This document shows, in pieces, positions 53,824-64,000 of a stretch of 64,000 nt of DNA. This DNA comes from Mytilinidion resinicola (taxonomy: Eukaryota; Ascomycota; Dothideomycetes; Mytilinidiales; Mytilinidiaceae). Positions within the stretch are counted from its first letter, which is position 1. Each line of letters begins with the position of its first letter. The DNA is taken from NCBI RefSeq assembly GCF_010093595.1, contig NW_022985477.1, positions 62,001 to 126,000 of the forward strand, given 5' to 3'. The notes beneath the pieces are model-generated. The model made no database searches. It was not told where the DNA came from and saw only the letters and a program-made list of their open reading frames with translations. The position numbers and the translations under genes were made by a program.

Positions 53824-54970
53824 CTATTACTTGCCGACTCTAATACTAGAATTACCTTAAAAAGCGCGCAGTCTAGAATAAAAAGAAAAAAAATAAGCTT
53901 GTAAGGCTTTACGCTTAGTAGGTACCTTCTTAACTACCGCCCTTTAAAAAACAAAATATGTATAATACTATAAATATTGCGTTTTATAGCACCTTAAGTC
54001 TACCTCCCTACTTTTTTACTACTACTTTACTAATTTATTAAACCCTAACTAATATATTAAATAGATTTAAAAACTAGATATAGTAAAAAGTTGCTTTAGA
54101 AATATAAGTTTTTTAGAGGTCTGCTAAAAGTATATACTAGTAGCTAGGCGAGCAAGAAATAAGCGCCCGCGCTAACGCTCCCGTTTTCTAGCTCTACTTT
54201 TCTACTACTAGTACTAATATACTTTTACTTTTTAGTAGCTATTCTATAATATTATATTTTATACTAGTAAATATCCCGTAAATATAAAGCCTAGTATTTA
54301 GGTAATACTATTAACTATAACTATATCCGCCTTATTACTAACGCTTTAATACTGGGCCTACGCCCTAGAATAGCTTTTTTAAGCCGCTGCCGCTCTATTA
54401 GCTTAAGATTATAATTTAGCCTACTACTATAGCTAGGTTTATAACTACTAACTCTATAGCTAGTATCTAAAAGTAATTTAGTAAGTAATAGTAGCGCTAG
54501 AACAGCACTAGTATTAGGGCAGAAAAGGAATTAAAAAGGTGTTGGCTTTATTAAACTATATCTTAAAAAAAGGAGGAAGTTTAGGTGTATAAATATAACA
54601 AGTAGGCTAAAAAGCTAGGGAATAAGAAATCCGGAGAGTATATTATAGTATAGTAGGACTAAAAGTAGAATAGAAAGTAGAATAGAGGATAGAATAGAAA
54701 AGAAAAAGGTAAAGTGAAATTATCTAGCTAGGTTATATATATTCTCCTAGTTTGCATTCTATATCTAAATAGTATATTGCCTTTTAATAACGTAGTTATT
54801 CCGTTTCTATTTTACTTTTACAACTTATTATACAGCGTGGAAATATATAGACTATACTTAGTTTTAAGGCGTTAATATATTAGAGGGTTACCTTACTTAA
54901 GCGCTAAACTGCCTTTTAATAGCGTTCTTCTAATTATATTTCTATATTAACCCGTTTTAAAATTTATATC

Positions 54971-55049
54971 TACTTATAAGCTATATATATATACACACCT
55001 TCTCCTATTAATAAGGCTATAGATATCCGTTCTTAAAAGTTTCCTATAT
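54971..55049. repeat. Dispersed repeat, copy A
   Basis: A roughly 80-bp stretch (TAAGCTATATATATATA, then GGCTATAGATATCCGTTCTTA) closely matches 59,055-59,131. It is probably part of the same old element family within the RIP block. Confidence 0.6.
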
Positions 55050-56984
55050 TAATCCTTTTTAGTATAAAGGGCCCTAGTGCTTTATAATATATATATTCTA
55101 AGTTTTATAAGGCTAAATCTTTTTACGCCTTGCTCTAGTTGCTTTCTATATTATTATCTAAATCTATAATACCCTAGGATACTATAAAGCCTAATTAGTT
55201 TTAGGCTTTAGTACCTTAAGCCTATATTCTAAAAACATCCTTTTATCTAATTAATATTTAACCTAGCAAAAGCTTAATAAGAGCGCAACTTTCGTCCGGC
55301 CAGATATTAGTATTTAGCTCCGCCCCGCCGAAATAATTTGCCGTCTTAAGAAACTATATAGTTTTAAAACCCAGCAGCTTATTTATAATATAGGATAACC
55401 TAATATATTGCGGTTTTATTAGTAATAAAGACCTTTATTTTAATAATAAAAAAGCGCCTATTCTAAAAAAGGCACTATTACTACTAAAACTACAATTACT
55501 AGTTCTACCTTAATTAGAAAGGGAAAAAGTAGATTAGTTGTAATAGATATACTATATATTATAGAGTAGAGTAGTAGAGAAAACACTACTATAAATTAGC
55601 GAAAATTTAAGGAAAAAGTCTAAATAAAGCTAGAAATATAAAGTATATATACTTTAATTAAGGATATTAAAAGCTACTATAGTAGGAATCTATAAGCAGG
55701 ACGTTTTTATTATAGTATATACTTAGACTTTCCGCAATATAATTACGTAATAGAGGTAGTATAAGGCTTAGCACTGCTTTACTCTACTCCTTCTACCTTA
55801 TATACTCTTTTAACCTGCTTATTTTTTTTTACCTGCTTAGCTGCGCGCTATATAGTATATAATAACTGAAATTCTTCTTTAATCTACTTAAGCCCCGCTG
55901 TAACAACGCCTGTGTTTTTATCTAAGCCCGCTTTATACTATTTTACTTGCTAGTCTTCCTATAACTGCACGCCTTACTACTTAACCCTTAATCTATACTA
56001 AAGCCGCGTAACTAAGTAATTGTTTAGAAAGCCTAGGGATATTTATATAAGGTTACTGCACCTATTAAAAACGCAGTAAGAATTAAAACTGCAGGATAAG
56101 TTTTAAAATTAAAACCCGCTTTCCTATATTTTAGCTTACTATCCACCTTTTAGAAGTAACTACCGGATTACCTTAAAAGCTAGCCTTTTTTTTTTTTTAT
56201 ACTCCTAAGCACTAATATTCCTATTAAAACTAACTTTATAATACTAATAAGCTGCAGCCTTCTATTCTATTATTACTATGCCTAGACTAATTCCTTTTAA
56301 CCTAATATATTACAGGCCTTACCACCGGCTTTACCTATTCTAATAGACTATACTTAAATAATAAGTGCTAATATAGGTAGATTATTAGTTAGATAAAGGC
56401 TTACTAGATAATAACAGGAATATAGATTGCAGGATGTTAATTCTAAGCCTGTAATTATTAATAAATATATATAAATTGCTATTGCAGTTTTAGCTATAAA
56501 TAACCGAATAAGCGGCCGGGAGAAGTTTTTTAGGTGTGGCAACTTATATAACTATTTACCTTAAGCATATTCTATACCTTATAAACAGCTCCGGATCTAG
56601 TAGAAAGCGCTTAAGCAGGCTAAGCCTTTACGCCCTATTACTCTGCTAATAAGCATTTTTGCTAATACTATATAAAGGAATATATAAAAGGCGCCGCTCC
56701 TAATTCCAATTCTTTAGATAATAATAATAAGTTTCCGTTTTACTACCCTTTAAACACTTTTGCAGCCTGCTACTATTTGCGGCAGCAGGCGGTTAGTAGA
56801 AGCCTATAACTCTCCCGGTAGTTTATAGCTTATAGAATAATTTACGGATTCTCTTTTTATAGTTTTCTAGCTTTAGCTCTACTTCCTTTCCTCTTTCTTC
56901 TTAATAATATTAAGCACACCCGATATAGTACTTTAAGCGTAGCTGCCTTGCGCGCTCTAACGCCGTTTAATATCCCGTTCTTTA

Positions 56985-58930
56985 CGGTGCATGGAGTGGG
57001 CAAGAAAGCATAGAGCAGTCTTTGCGCCAGATAAATACCACCTAATACACTTCACAAAAGCCCGCAAGTTTGTCAACGTAAAAGCTACAGTTAATATACA
57101 GGGCTTTACCGAAGGCCCTATAACAGACCTAAGAATGCTAGGGGTCCAGGTGGATTCCAAACTTAAATGGGGCCCGCATATTAACACCACGAAGAACAAA
57201 GCCACGGCCCAGATGGGGGCCCTTACGAGGCTCACGGCGTCGACCTGGGGCGCAAGCTTCCGGAAGGCACGCACAATATACTCGGCGGTTATTAGGCCTG
57301 CCATCACGTACGGATGCACCTCCTGGTATACTACACCGGGCATAAAAGAGCAGATCAGCAAGACAAAGATTAAGCAGCTCGAAACAGCACAGAACCAGTG
57401 CCTTTGTGCTATCTTAGGGGCATACAAGACAACAAGTATTAGGGTGATGGAGCACGAGACATTATGCCCTCTACTCCGGCTAAAGCTGGAGGAACTTACG
57501 GTGGCCTACGCAGACCGCACACGCGAGGGGCCAGCCCGCGAGCACATCGAAACCTAATGCAGCCGCATAAGAGAAACTGTCCGTGCTAAATACAGGCCGA
57601 AAGGAACACCACGGTACGGCCCAAGCAGGCGCGACGAACTCCGCAAGCTCGCGGCGAAGGCATCACGGCCAGCCGCACGATACGAAGGCGAATCGGAAGA
57701 ATCCTATAGGCGCACGAGGCGTGGCATGATCCAGGATGAATACGAAGAGAAGTGGAAGAAGGAATGGGAAGCCTACCGTAAAGAACTACGCCAAGGACCC
57801 CCAACACCAGCACTCGACACTAAATGGAGCAAACGACAAGAGGCACTACACAAAGGACTCACGAAGGTAGAGAGCACAATTATCACGAACCTACGGACGG
57901 AGCATATAGGGCTCAACGGTTACCTCCACCGTATGAGAGTGCCCGGCCACCCGACGCCGGCATGCCCTTGCGGGCATAGCCTCTAATCCCCAAGACACAT
58001 TGTGATGAGTTGCGGAAGACACGTTGAGGGCAGGGGCGAGCTGTTCCAGAAGGCCAAGACGAGGACGTATGAACAGCTCTACAGAAGCCAGAAAGGAAGA
58101 AAGGCCGTGGCCCAATNNNNNNNNNNNNNNNNNNNNNNNNNNNNNNNNNNNNNNNNNNNNNNNNNNNNNNNNNNNNNNNNNNNNNNNNNNNNNNNNNNNN
58201 NNNNNNNNNNNNNNNNNNNNNNNNNNNNNNNNNNNNNNNNNNNNNNNNNNNNNNNNNNNNNNNNNNNNNNNNNNNNNNNNNNNNNNNNNNNNNNNNNNNN
58301 NNNNNNNNNNNNNNNNNNNNNNNNNNNNNNNNNNNNNNNNNNNNNNNNNNNNNNNNNNNNNNNNNNNNNNNNNNNNNNNNNNNNNNNNNNNNNNNNNNNN
58401 NNNNNNNNNNNNNNNNNNNNNNNNNNNNNNNNNNNNNNNNNNNNNNNNNNNNNNNNNNNNNNNNNNNNNNNNNNNNNNNNNNNNNNNNNNNNNNNNNNNN
58501 NNNNNNNNNNNNNNNNNNNNNNNNNNNNNNNNNNNNNNNNNNNNNNNNNNNNNNNNNNNNNNNNNNNNNNNNNNNNNNNNNNNNNNNNNNNNNNNNNNNN
58601 NNNNNNNNNNNNNNNNNNNNNNNNNNNNNNNNNNNNNNNNNNNNNNNNNNNNNNNNNNNNNNNNNNNNNNNNNNNNNNNNNNNNNNNNNNNNNNNNNNNN
58701 NNNNNNNNNNNNNNNNNNNNNNNNNNNNNNNNNNNNNNNNNNNNNNNNNNNNNNNNNNNNNNNNNNNNNNNNNNNNNNNNNNNNNNNNNNNNNNNNNNNN
58801 NNNNNNNNNNNNNNNNNNNNNNNNNNNNNNNNNNNNNNNNNNNNNNNNNNNCGGTTTCTCCTTGTAAACTAGCCTAGATAGAACAGCTGCATGGACCCTA
58901 ACGGGAGCTACACCAGCGTAATAGAATTTA
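56985..58930 (+). mobile_element. 5'-truncated Tad-like LINE (reverse transcriptase C-terminal part)
   Basis: The translated frame reads WARKHRAVFAPDKYHLIHFT and LGVQVDSKLKWGPHI, followed by IYSAVIRPAITYGCTSWYTT. These are the C-terminal half of the reverse transcriptase and the following thumb region of fungal non-LTR elements. Downstream are lysine-rich helices and a zinc-knuckle-like PTPACPCGHSL..HIVMSC. Two in-frame TAA codons (57,555-57,557 and 57,984-57,986) probably derive from CAA. An assembly gap (58,117-58,851) interrupts it, and the family 3' tail follows at 58,852. The left border with TA-rich DNA is abrupt, as expected of 5'-truncated insertion. Confidence 0.8.
58117..58851. other. 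Assembly gap (735 N)
   Basis: Unknown bases inside the LINE. Frames running through it are meaningless. Confidence 1.
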
Positions 58931-59054
58931 ATAATAAAATAATATATCTATATAAGATATAGCAGATACCCCTATACTAAGGATATAACCCGTAGAAAAT
59001 CCGGGCAGGGGCTGGCGTGCGTTTATAGGACAATAAAAAACTTTTATTAATCCG

Positions 59055-59131
59055 CTTATAAGCTATATATATATATACTATCTCTAAAACTATTAATAAC
59101 GCTATAGATATCTGTTCTTAAGGATTTCCTA
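59055..59131. repeat. Dispersed repeat, copy B
   Basis: Matches 54,971-55,049, with GCTATAGATATCTGTTCTTA differing by a C-to-T type change. Confidence 0.6.
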
Positions 59132-59504
59132 CCCGGATCCCGCCTATTTCTTAGAGCGGTACCTAAAAGAATACTCTAAACTAACCTTTAGTTATTTAGA
59201 CTATATATACTTAAATCTATTTAACTAATAAAATTATAGTATAAGTATTCCGGTAATATAAAATATTACTAACTTTTAGTATAGTCTGCTATTATATTGC
59301 CCCTAGTAGAATAAACTAAGCCTACTATAAGTAAAGCCTTTATAGGCTAGCTTATAGTTTAGGAAGCTATAGTAGATAACTATAATAATATTTCCTATAT
59401 AATAATAATTAGGCTTCGGACGTTGCTAGTATTTATTATATAGAAGCTATTCTATTATAAATACTAGGAAGATATAAAAGCCGACTTTATATACTAAATA
59501 TATA

Positions 59505-61347
59505 ACGTATTCCATAAGCGAGCCGTCCACCCAAGCGAGCCGTCCACTTCATCACGAAAACGCGACGCGTTAACTTCCAACCACCATGCGTCGACAACAC
59601 AACGTGCAATCAATACAAAATGAAGGTCGAATATGCATGGCTATCGCAGCAATCAATCGGCAGCAATTTACAAGCGAACGGCGCGCTATTACAATATATG
59701 ACGTCCCCAGAAGCACACTTCGAGATCGACGCGCTGGAACAACCCCACGACGCAATTCTAAGCCTAATTCGAAGAAGCTTTCAAAGCTAGAGGAATCAGT
59801 TATCACTCAACATATACTCGACCTGGATTTGCGAGGATTTCCGCCTAGCTTGTATGCTGTACGAGAGATGGCCAACAAATTGCTTGCTAAGCGCGCCGCC
59901 GGCCAAGTTGGCAAGAACTGGCCAGAGAACTTTGTTAAGCGAACACCTAAGCTTAAAACATAATTTAATCGAAAGTACAACCGTTAAAGAGCTCTATGCG
60001 AGGATCTAAAAGCTATTAGCAATTGGTTTAAGCTTGTGCGCAATATAAAAGCAAAGTATAGCATCCTGGATAAAGATATATATAACTTTAATAAAGCCGG
60101 CTTCTAAATAGGTGTTATTTCAACGGGCGTAGTTATAACAGGCTCTAAGCGCCGTAATTATCCAAAATCTATACAGCCAGGCAATTGCGAATAGATAATA
60201 ATAATCTAAGGTATTAATGCCTATAGATAGGCTATTCCACTATTTATTATCTTTATAGGTATATACCACCTTTCTATATAGTATAAGGGCAACAATATAC
60301 CACTAGATTAGGTTATAGCAGTAAGCGATAATAGCTGGACAATAAATAAGCTTAGTATTACCTGGCTACACTATTTTAATATGCATACAAAAGATCGCAC
60401 GATAGGCACGCACCGGCTGCTAATTATTAATGGCCACGAGAGCTATATCTTGCTTAAATTCCAATAGATTTATAAGGAGAATAATATTATTACTTTCTAT
60501 ATGCCAGCGTATTTATCGCACCTGCTACAGCCGCTTAATATTAGCTGCTTTGCGCTAATAAAAAAGGCGTATAGGCGCTAAATTAAGGACTTAGTGCGCC
60601 ACTATATTAACTATATTACTAAGCTAGAGTTCCTGCTAGTATTTAAAGCAGCTTTCTACAGCTTAATCGTAAAAAGCAATATTTGCGCAGGCTTTTAAGG
60701 CGCAGGCCTTATACTACTTAATCTAGAAGCAGTGCTATTAAAGCTTAATATTAGGCTCTGTACGCTATTACCTCCGCCTGCCGCCGTGGAGGCTTTATAG
60801 GAATTAAAAACACTAAGCAACGCTCTTAAGCTAGGCTCTTAATTAGCTTTAATTTATAAGCGCATTTAAATGCATTAAAATAGCTCGCCTACAGCTATTT
60901 TTAACTCGCTTAATAGCCTTTCTAAAGGTGCTAAAAGCATAATATATTAAGCTGCGCTGCTGCGTAATACTGTTACCAGCCTTTAAAAGGCAAATAAAGC
61001 CGCTATAAAGCGCAAGGCGCGCAAAAAAAAGCGCATTTAGAGGGAAGGAACTCTAATAATAGAAGCAGGCTTTTAAATAGCTGCTTAACGGCTTAAGAAG
61101 GACGCTTAAAGTAAAAAGCAGCAAGGTGGAGCAGGCTCTAATAGAATCGTGCGGCGCTGTGGGCGCTGCGGCGAGTTAGGGCACAATATTCGTACGTGTA
61201 AAAACGATGCAGAGGTTGCTGCAGATTAGGCTACAAGTTGTATATAGTTGATATCTATTAGCGTTGTGGAGCAATTAACGTTTAAGGCAGGTTTTTATAA
61301 TAAAGTGGACGGCTCGCTTAGGTGGACGGCTCGCTTATGGAATACGT
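59505..61347 (+). mobile_element. Complete pogo/Fot1-like DNA transposon with RIP-mutated transposase
   Basis: An 1843-bp element flanked by TA (59,503-59,504 and 61,348-61,349). The inverted ends start ACGTATTCCATAAGCGAGCC, and each contains GCGAGCCGTCCAC twice in tandem. The first 125 codons (59,586-59,963) are intact and give a CENP-B-type DNA-binding region (FPPSLYAVREMANKLLAKRA, GKNWPENFVKR). The rest is readable but full of stops. It includes YNFNKAGF, GVISTGVVITGSKRRNYPKS (DDE region start), RLLIINGHESYILLKFQ and AYLSHLLQPLNISCFA, and it ends with a CCHC knuckle CGRCGELGHNIRTC. Stops fall where Trp, Gln or Arg are expected, so RIP is the likely cause. It is not autonomous now. Confidence 0.9.
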
Positions 61348-64000
61348 TACTATATTTATAAATAATAGTATAATACTTATAATAAAGGCAGAAGTTAATA
61401 TAAATAAGTAGGAAACGGGCGTTGTATATAATAGACTAAGGGATATTTAGACTTACGTTATTAGCGTAGGTATTCTAACGCCCTATAAGCTCTCTAGTAG
61501 AGTAATAAATAAAAGGAGTATATTTAAGTAATATATATACTAATTAACAGCTTTTTTATAATCCCTGGCCCAGCTACGCGAATTAAGAGATAAAAACTTA
61601 AATATAGAAATATTATATCTTAACTAAATAGAGGAGCTAAAAAAAAAGTAAGAAATTAGCCCGAAAATTGTAAATACCTACTAAAGAGACTAGGAGATTC
61701 TAAGAATATAGTATTAAGCTTTAAACGTTCGCGGTTTATAGCTAATACTAAAGGCAGAGATATAGTAAAATTATTCTTAAGAAGGTAAGGCGCCTTATAG
61801 ACAAGCGAGGTGAAATAGTTAAAGTATCTGCAACTCTAAATAGTATACCTGTTCTTAAATATTATAGGGATTTTCGGTTTATATATTATAATATTAAGAT
61901 AGGAACAAATAAATTCTAAATTAGACTTAGAATTTATCCTTAATCCTAAGCTACTATACTATAGAACTAGAGGGTTATAGTATTTAGATACGTAGAGGGG
62001 AGGTTAAGTTATTTTAGCTTATATAGAGGCATTCTCGCCTGCATTTAATTTAATTCTTAAGCTATTCCTATTAGTATATTCTATATTATAGTCGTCTAAC
62101 CTCTAAAAGCGCTCCCTTACCTATCGGCTTATTCTATATCCGGCCCTTTTAATTCTATAGATATAAAGTTGTCTAGATAATATAATATGCTGCTAGAAAA
62201 GGAGCGTATAGAGCAACTAGTAGCGCCTTAGCAAAGAAATTGAAGATAAACAGGGCCGGCCGAACGGAAGGCAATTCTTAATATAGTACTGCCTTTAGAA
62301 GCTAAGCGGCTAGCAGTAGTAAAGGATATTATAATAACAGATCCTTAGAAATATAAATATATATGCGGAATTAGTCTATATAGTACCTTATAGAGTGTTA
62401 TAGCGTATATATATATAGTAAAATAGGAACTATAGTTACTATATATTATCCCCCTATTCCTATCGCTAGACCGTGGCACGCAGTGCATGTATAAACGCGC
62501 AGAGCCTAGCCCACGCTATAGACACGTTAGGAGCTTCTATTATTAGAAGATAGTTAATATATATATTAATTTATTTACTAGTAGTAGTAGGCGGATAACC
62601 TGTAAAGCTATTAGCTCCTAACTTAGAAATTTAACTACTTTACTATTGCGGGACTATTATAATAATAGGCTCTTTAAGATAATCGGTCTATATAAAAGAT
62701 ATATTAGGAAGCGCCTACTATTAGAAGTTAATACGGTGCATATATTTAATGAGATAGGGTTTATAGTTACTTTAAGTTATTTACCTATTACCTATTACTA
62801 GATACAGTATATTGCATATATATATATTAAGGCGCGGTTTATAATTATTAGGGTTAGTTTAACCTATAAGTTGCAACTTCTATATTAGATTATAGTAAGG
62901 CCTATTCCGTGCTATTATATAGATCTTAATAGCGGTATTACGTATAGTAATTCCCCTTAAATATACCTTTTTTAGCTTAACTATTAGTTATTTATATTTG
63001 TCGATATAAAAACGTGTTTCTTTAAAGTTTAGTTGTTTCTTTTATATTTTAACAATATAAAATTATATTATTTAGCTCCCTCCGGGCTCTATCCTTTCTA
63101 TCCCCCTAAACCTACCCTCTAGAGGCTATAAGCACTACTAAAAAACTTCTTCTGCAAACTATAGACTTCTATAATACGGCCTTTATTATATTTAAAGAAT
63201 ATACTAATAGCTACTATATAATAACTAACTTTACAGTTCTTAAGTTCTTCTATAAAACGCACCTAAGCTACTATATAACTACTACTAAGCTACGCGTTTA
63301 TAATCTTCTTAACTTCGTGTCTACAGGCAAAGTATTAGCTATACTAAATCTAAAGAGTAATATTTTTAACGCCACCTATACCTAGAAGCCTGTAGGTAAA
63401 GGTATAGAAAAAAAGAAATACCTTAGGAAACTAAGGGATTATATAAAGTTTAGGTAATACCTTTATACCTAAAAGAATTATAAGTTCCTAGTCTATAATA
63501 TTAAGTAGACTAAGCTACTATATACTATAATATAAATACTTTATATACTATTACTACGCTTAGGCGTTAAAGTTATAAATAGGTATTATAAGTTTACTAA
63601 TACGCTACTTCCAGTAGCCGGTAAATAGACCTCCTAACTCTATAAAAAGATCTATATTTTTAATAATAGCTACTAAGCTAAGAACTATAAGCTATAGGCA
63701 GCAGTATACAGCGCCTTATAGAATAAAGTAATCCTTAACAACGTAATAAAAGTAAGTCTTATTAATAACGTATAAGGTTTCTTTAATATGCAGGCCCTTT
63801 ACCAGGAATTTACAGTGCTGTAGAAGCGTAGTATTATTTTCTATAGTATGCTAGGGAATAGGAAGATAATCTCTATTAAGGCGCTTATAAATGCGCTATA
63901 TAAGCGGCCCGACCTAGTGCTAAGTCTATATATTAAGAGTTTTAAGAATTATAAGGGGCCGCAGGTTAGTATTTATAGCATCTTTATACAGGCGCAGGCG

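Larger units (their letters stand above)
49310..64000. other. RIP-mutated, TA-rich transposon block (heterochromatin-like)
   Basis: From about 49,310 the sequence becomes extremely TA-rich, with TA-dinucleotide runs and nearly no CA/TG. Coding capacity disappears apart from islands. In recognisable relics the substitutions are CAA/CAG to TAA/TAG and TGG to TAG, the signature of repeat-induced point mutation (CpA to TpA on either strand). The islands annotated separately (52,340-52,880; 53,556-53,823; 56,985-58,930; 59,505-61,347) are less mutated. The remaining stretches (49,310-52,340; 52,880-53,550; 53,830-56,950; 61,350-64,000) show no readable gene. Old transposons are assumed but not identified. 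Confidence 0.9.

Noticed and set aside
58002..58877. ORFs running through the N gap
   Set aside because: Translation of unknown bases; not evidence of coding.

Overview
The window is nuclear DNA of a filamentous ascomycete (Pezizomycotina). The evidence is small spliceosomal introns (about 49-105 nt) with GTRNGT-like donors and CTAAC-like branch sites, typical fungal genes (set9, atg3, rpb9, ess1, a TRI12-type MFS pump, a multi-copy F-box family), fungal transposon families, and an AT-rich block whose substitutions look like repeat-induced point mutation (RIP). The exact class cannot be fixed from sequence alone. All exon limits below were placed by eye from frame, splice consensus and protein-family continuity.

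Layout. Bases 1-31,000 are ordinary gene-dense euchromatin: the 3' end of dph1, an NTF2-like ORF with a frameshift, an NSRP1-like splicing factor, a GFA-family Zn protein, a decayed F-box gene, a secreted AttH/CrtC-like protein, a 1595-codon PPR-like mitochondrial gene with a KDALQ tandem repeat, a 2OG-Fe(II) dioxygenase divergent from atg3, two unrecognised genes, a family-X DNA polymerase, set9 divergent from mitochondrial uL14, and rpb9 divergent from ess1. Bases 31,000-46,000 are sparser. They hold a degenerate tandem duplication, a small mitochondrial membrane protein, a tRNA-Val(CAC) gene, two foldback MITEs of one family, a deleted pogo transposase, an MFS transporter, a twinfilin-like gene with a frameshift, and a coiled-coil protein. 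A 2OG-oxygenase-like pseudogene (45,597-48,990) lies at the edge of the RIP block, with nonsense changes of the C-to-T kind. From about 49,310 to the end the DNA is a TA-rich transposon graveyard. Less mutated islands in it are a LINE 3' end, a solo LTR with target duplication, a 5'-truncated Tad-like LINE interrupted by a 735-base N gap, and a complete TIR-bounded pogo/Fot-like element with a RIP-mutated transposase.

Functional links. Rpb9 (a Pol II subunit) and Ess1/Pin1 (the prolyl isomerase of the Pol II CTD) are transcribed divergently from one intergenic region. Set9 (H4K20 methylation) and uL14m also share a promoter region, as do the 2OG oxygenase and atg3.

The most unusual observation is the tRNA-Val gene. 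Besides a normal 14-nt anticodon-loop intron, it carries a 51-nt insertion between the D arm and the anticodon stem that has spliceosomal-type GT...AG ends. Removing both gives a perfectly foldable 72-nt tRNA.
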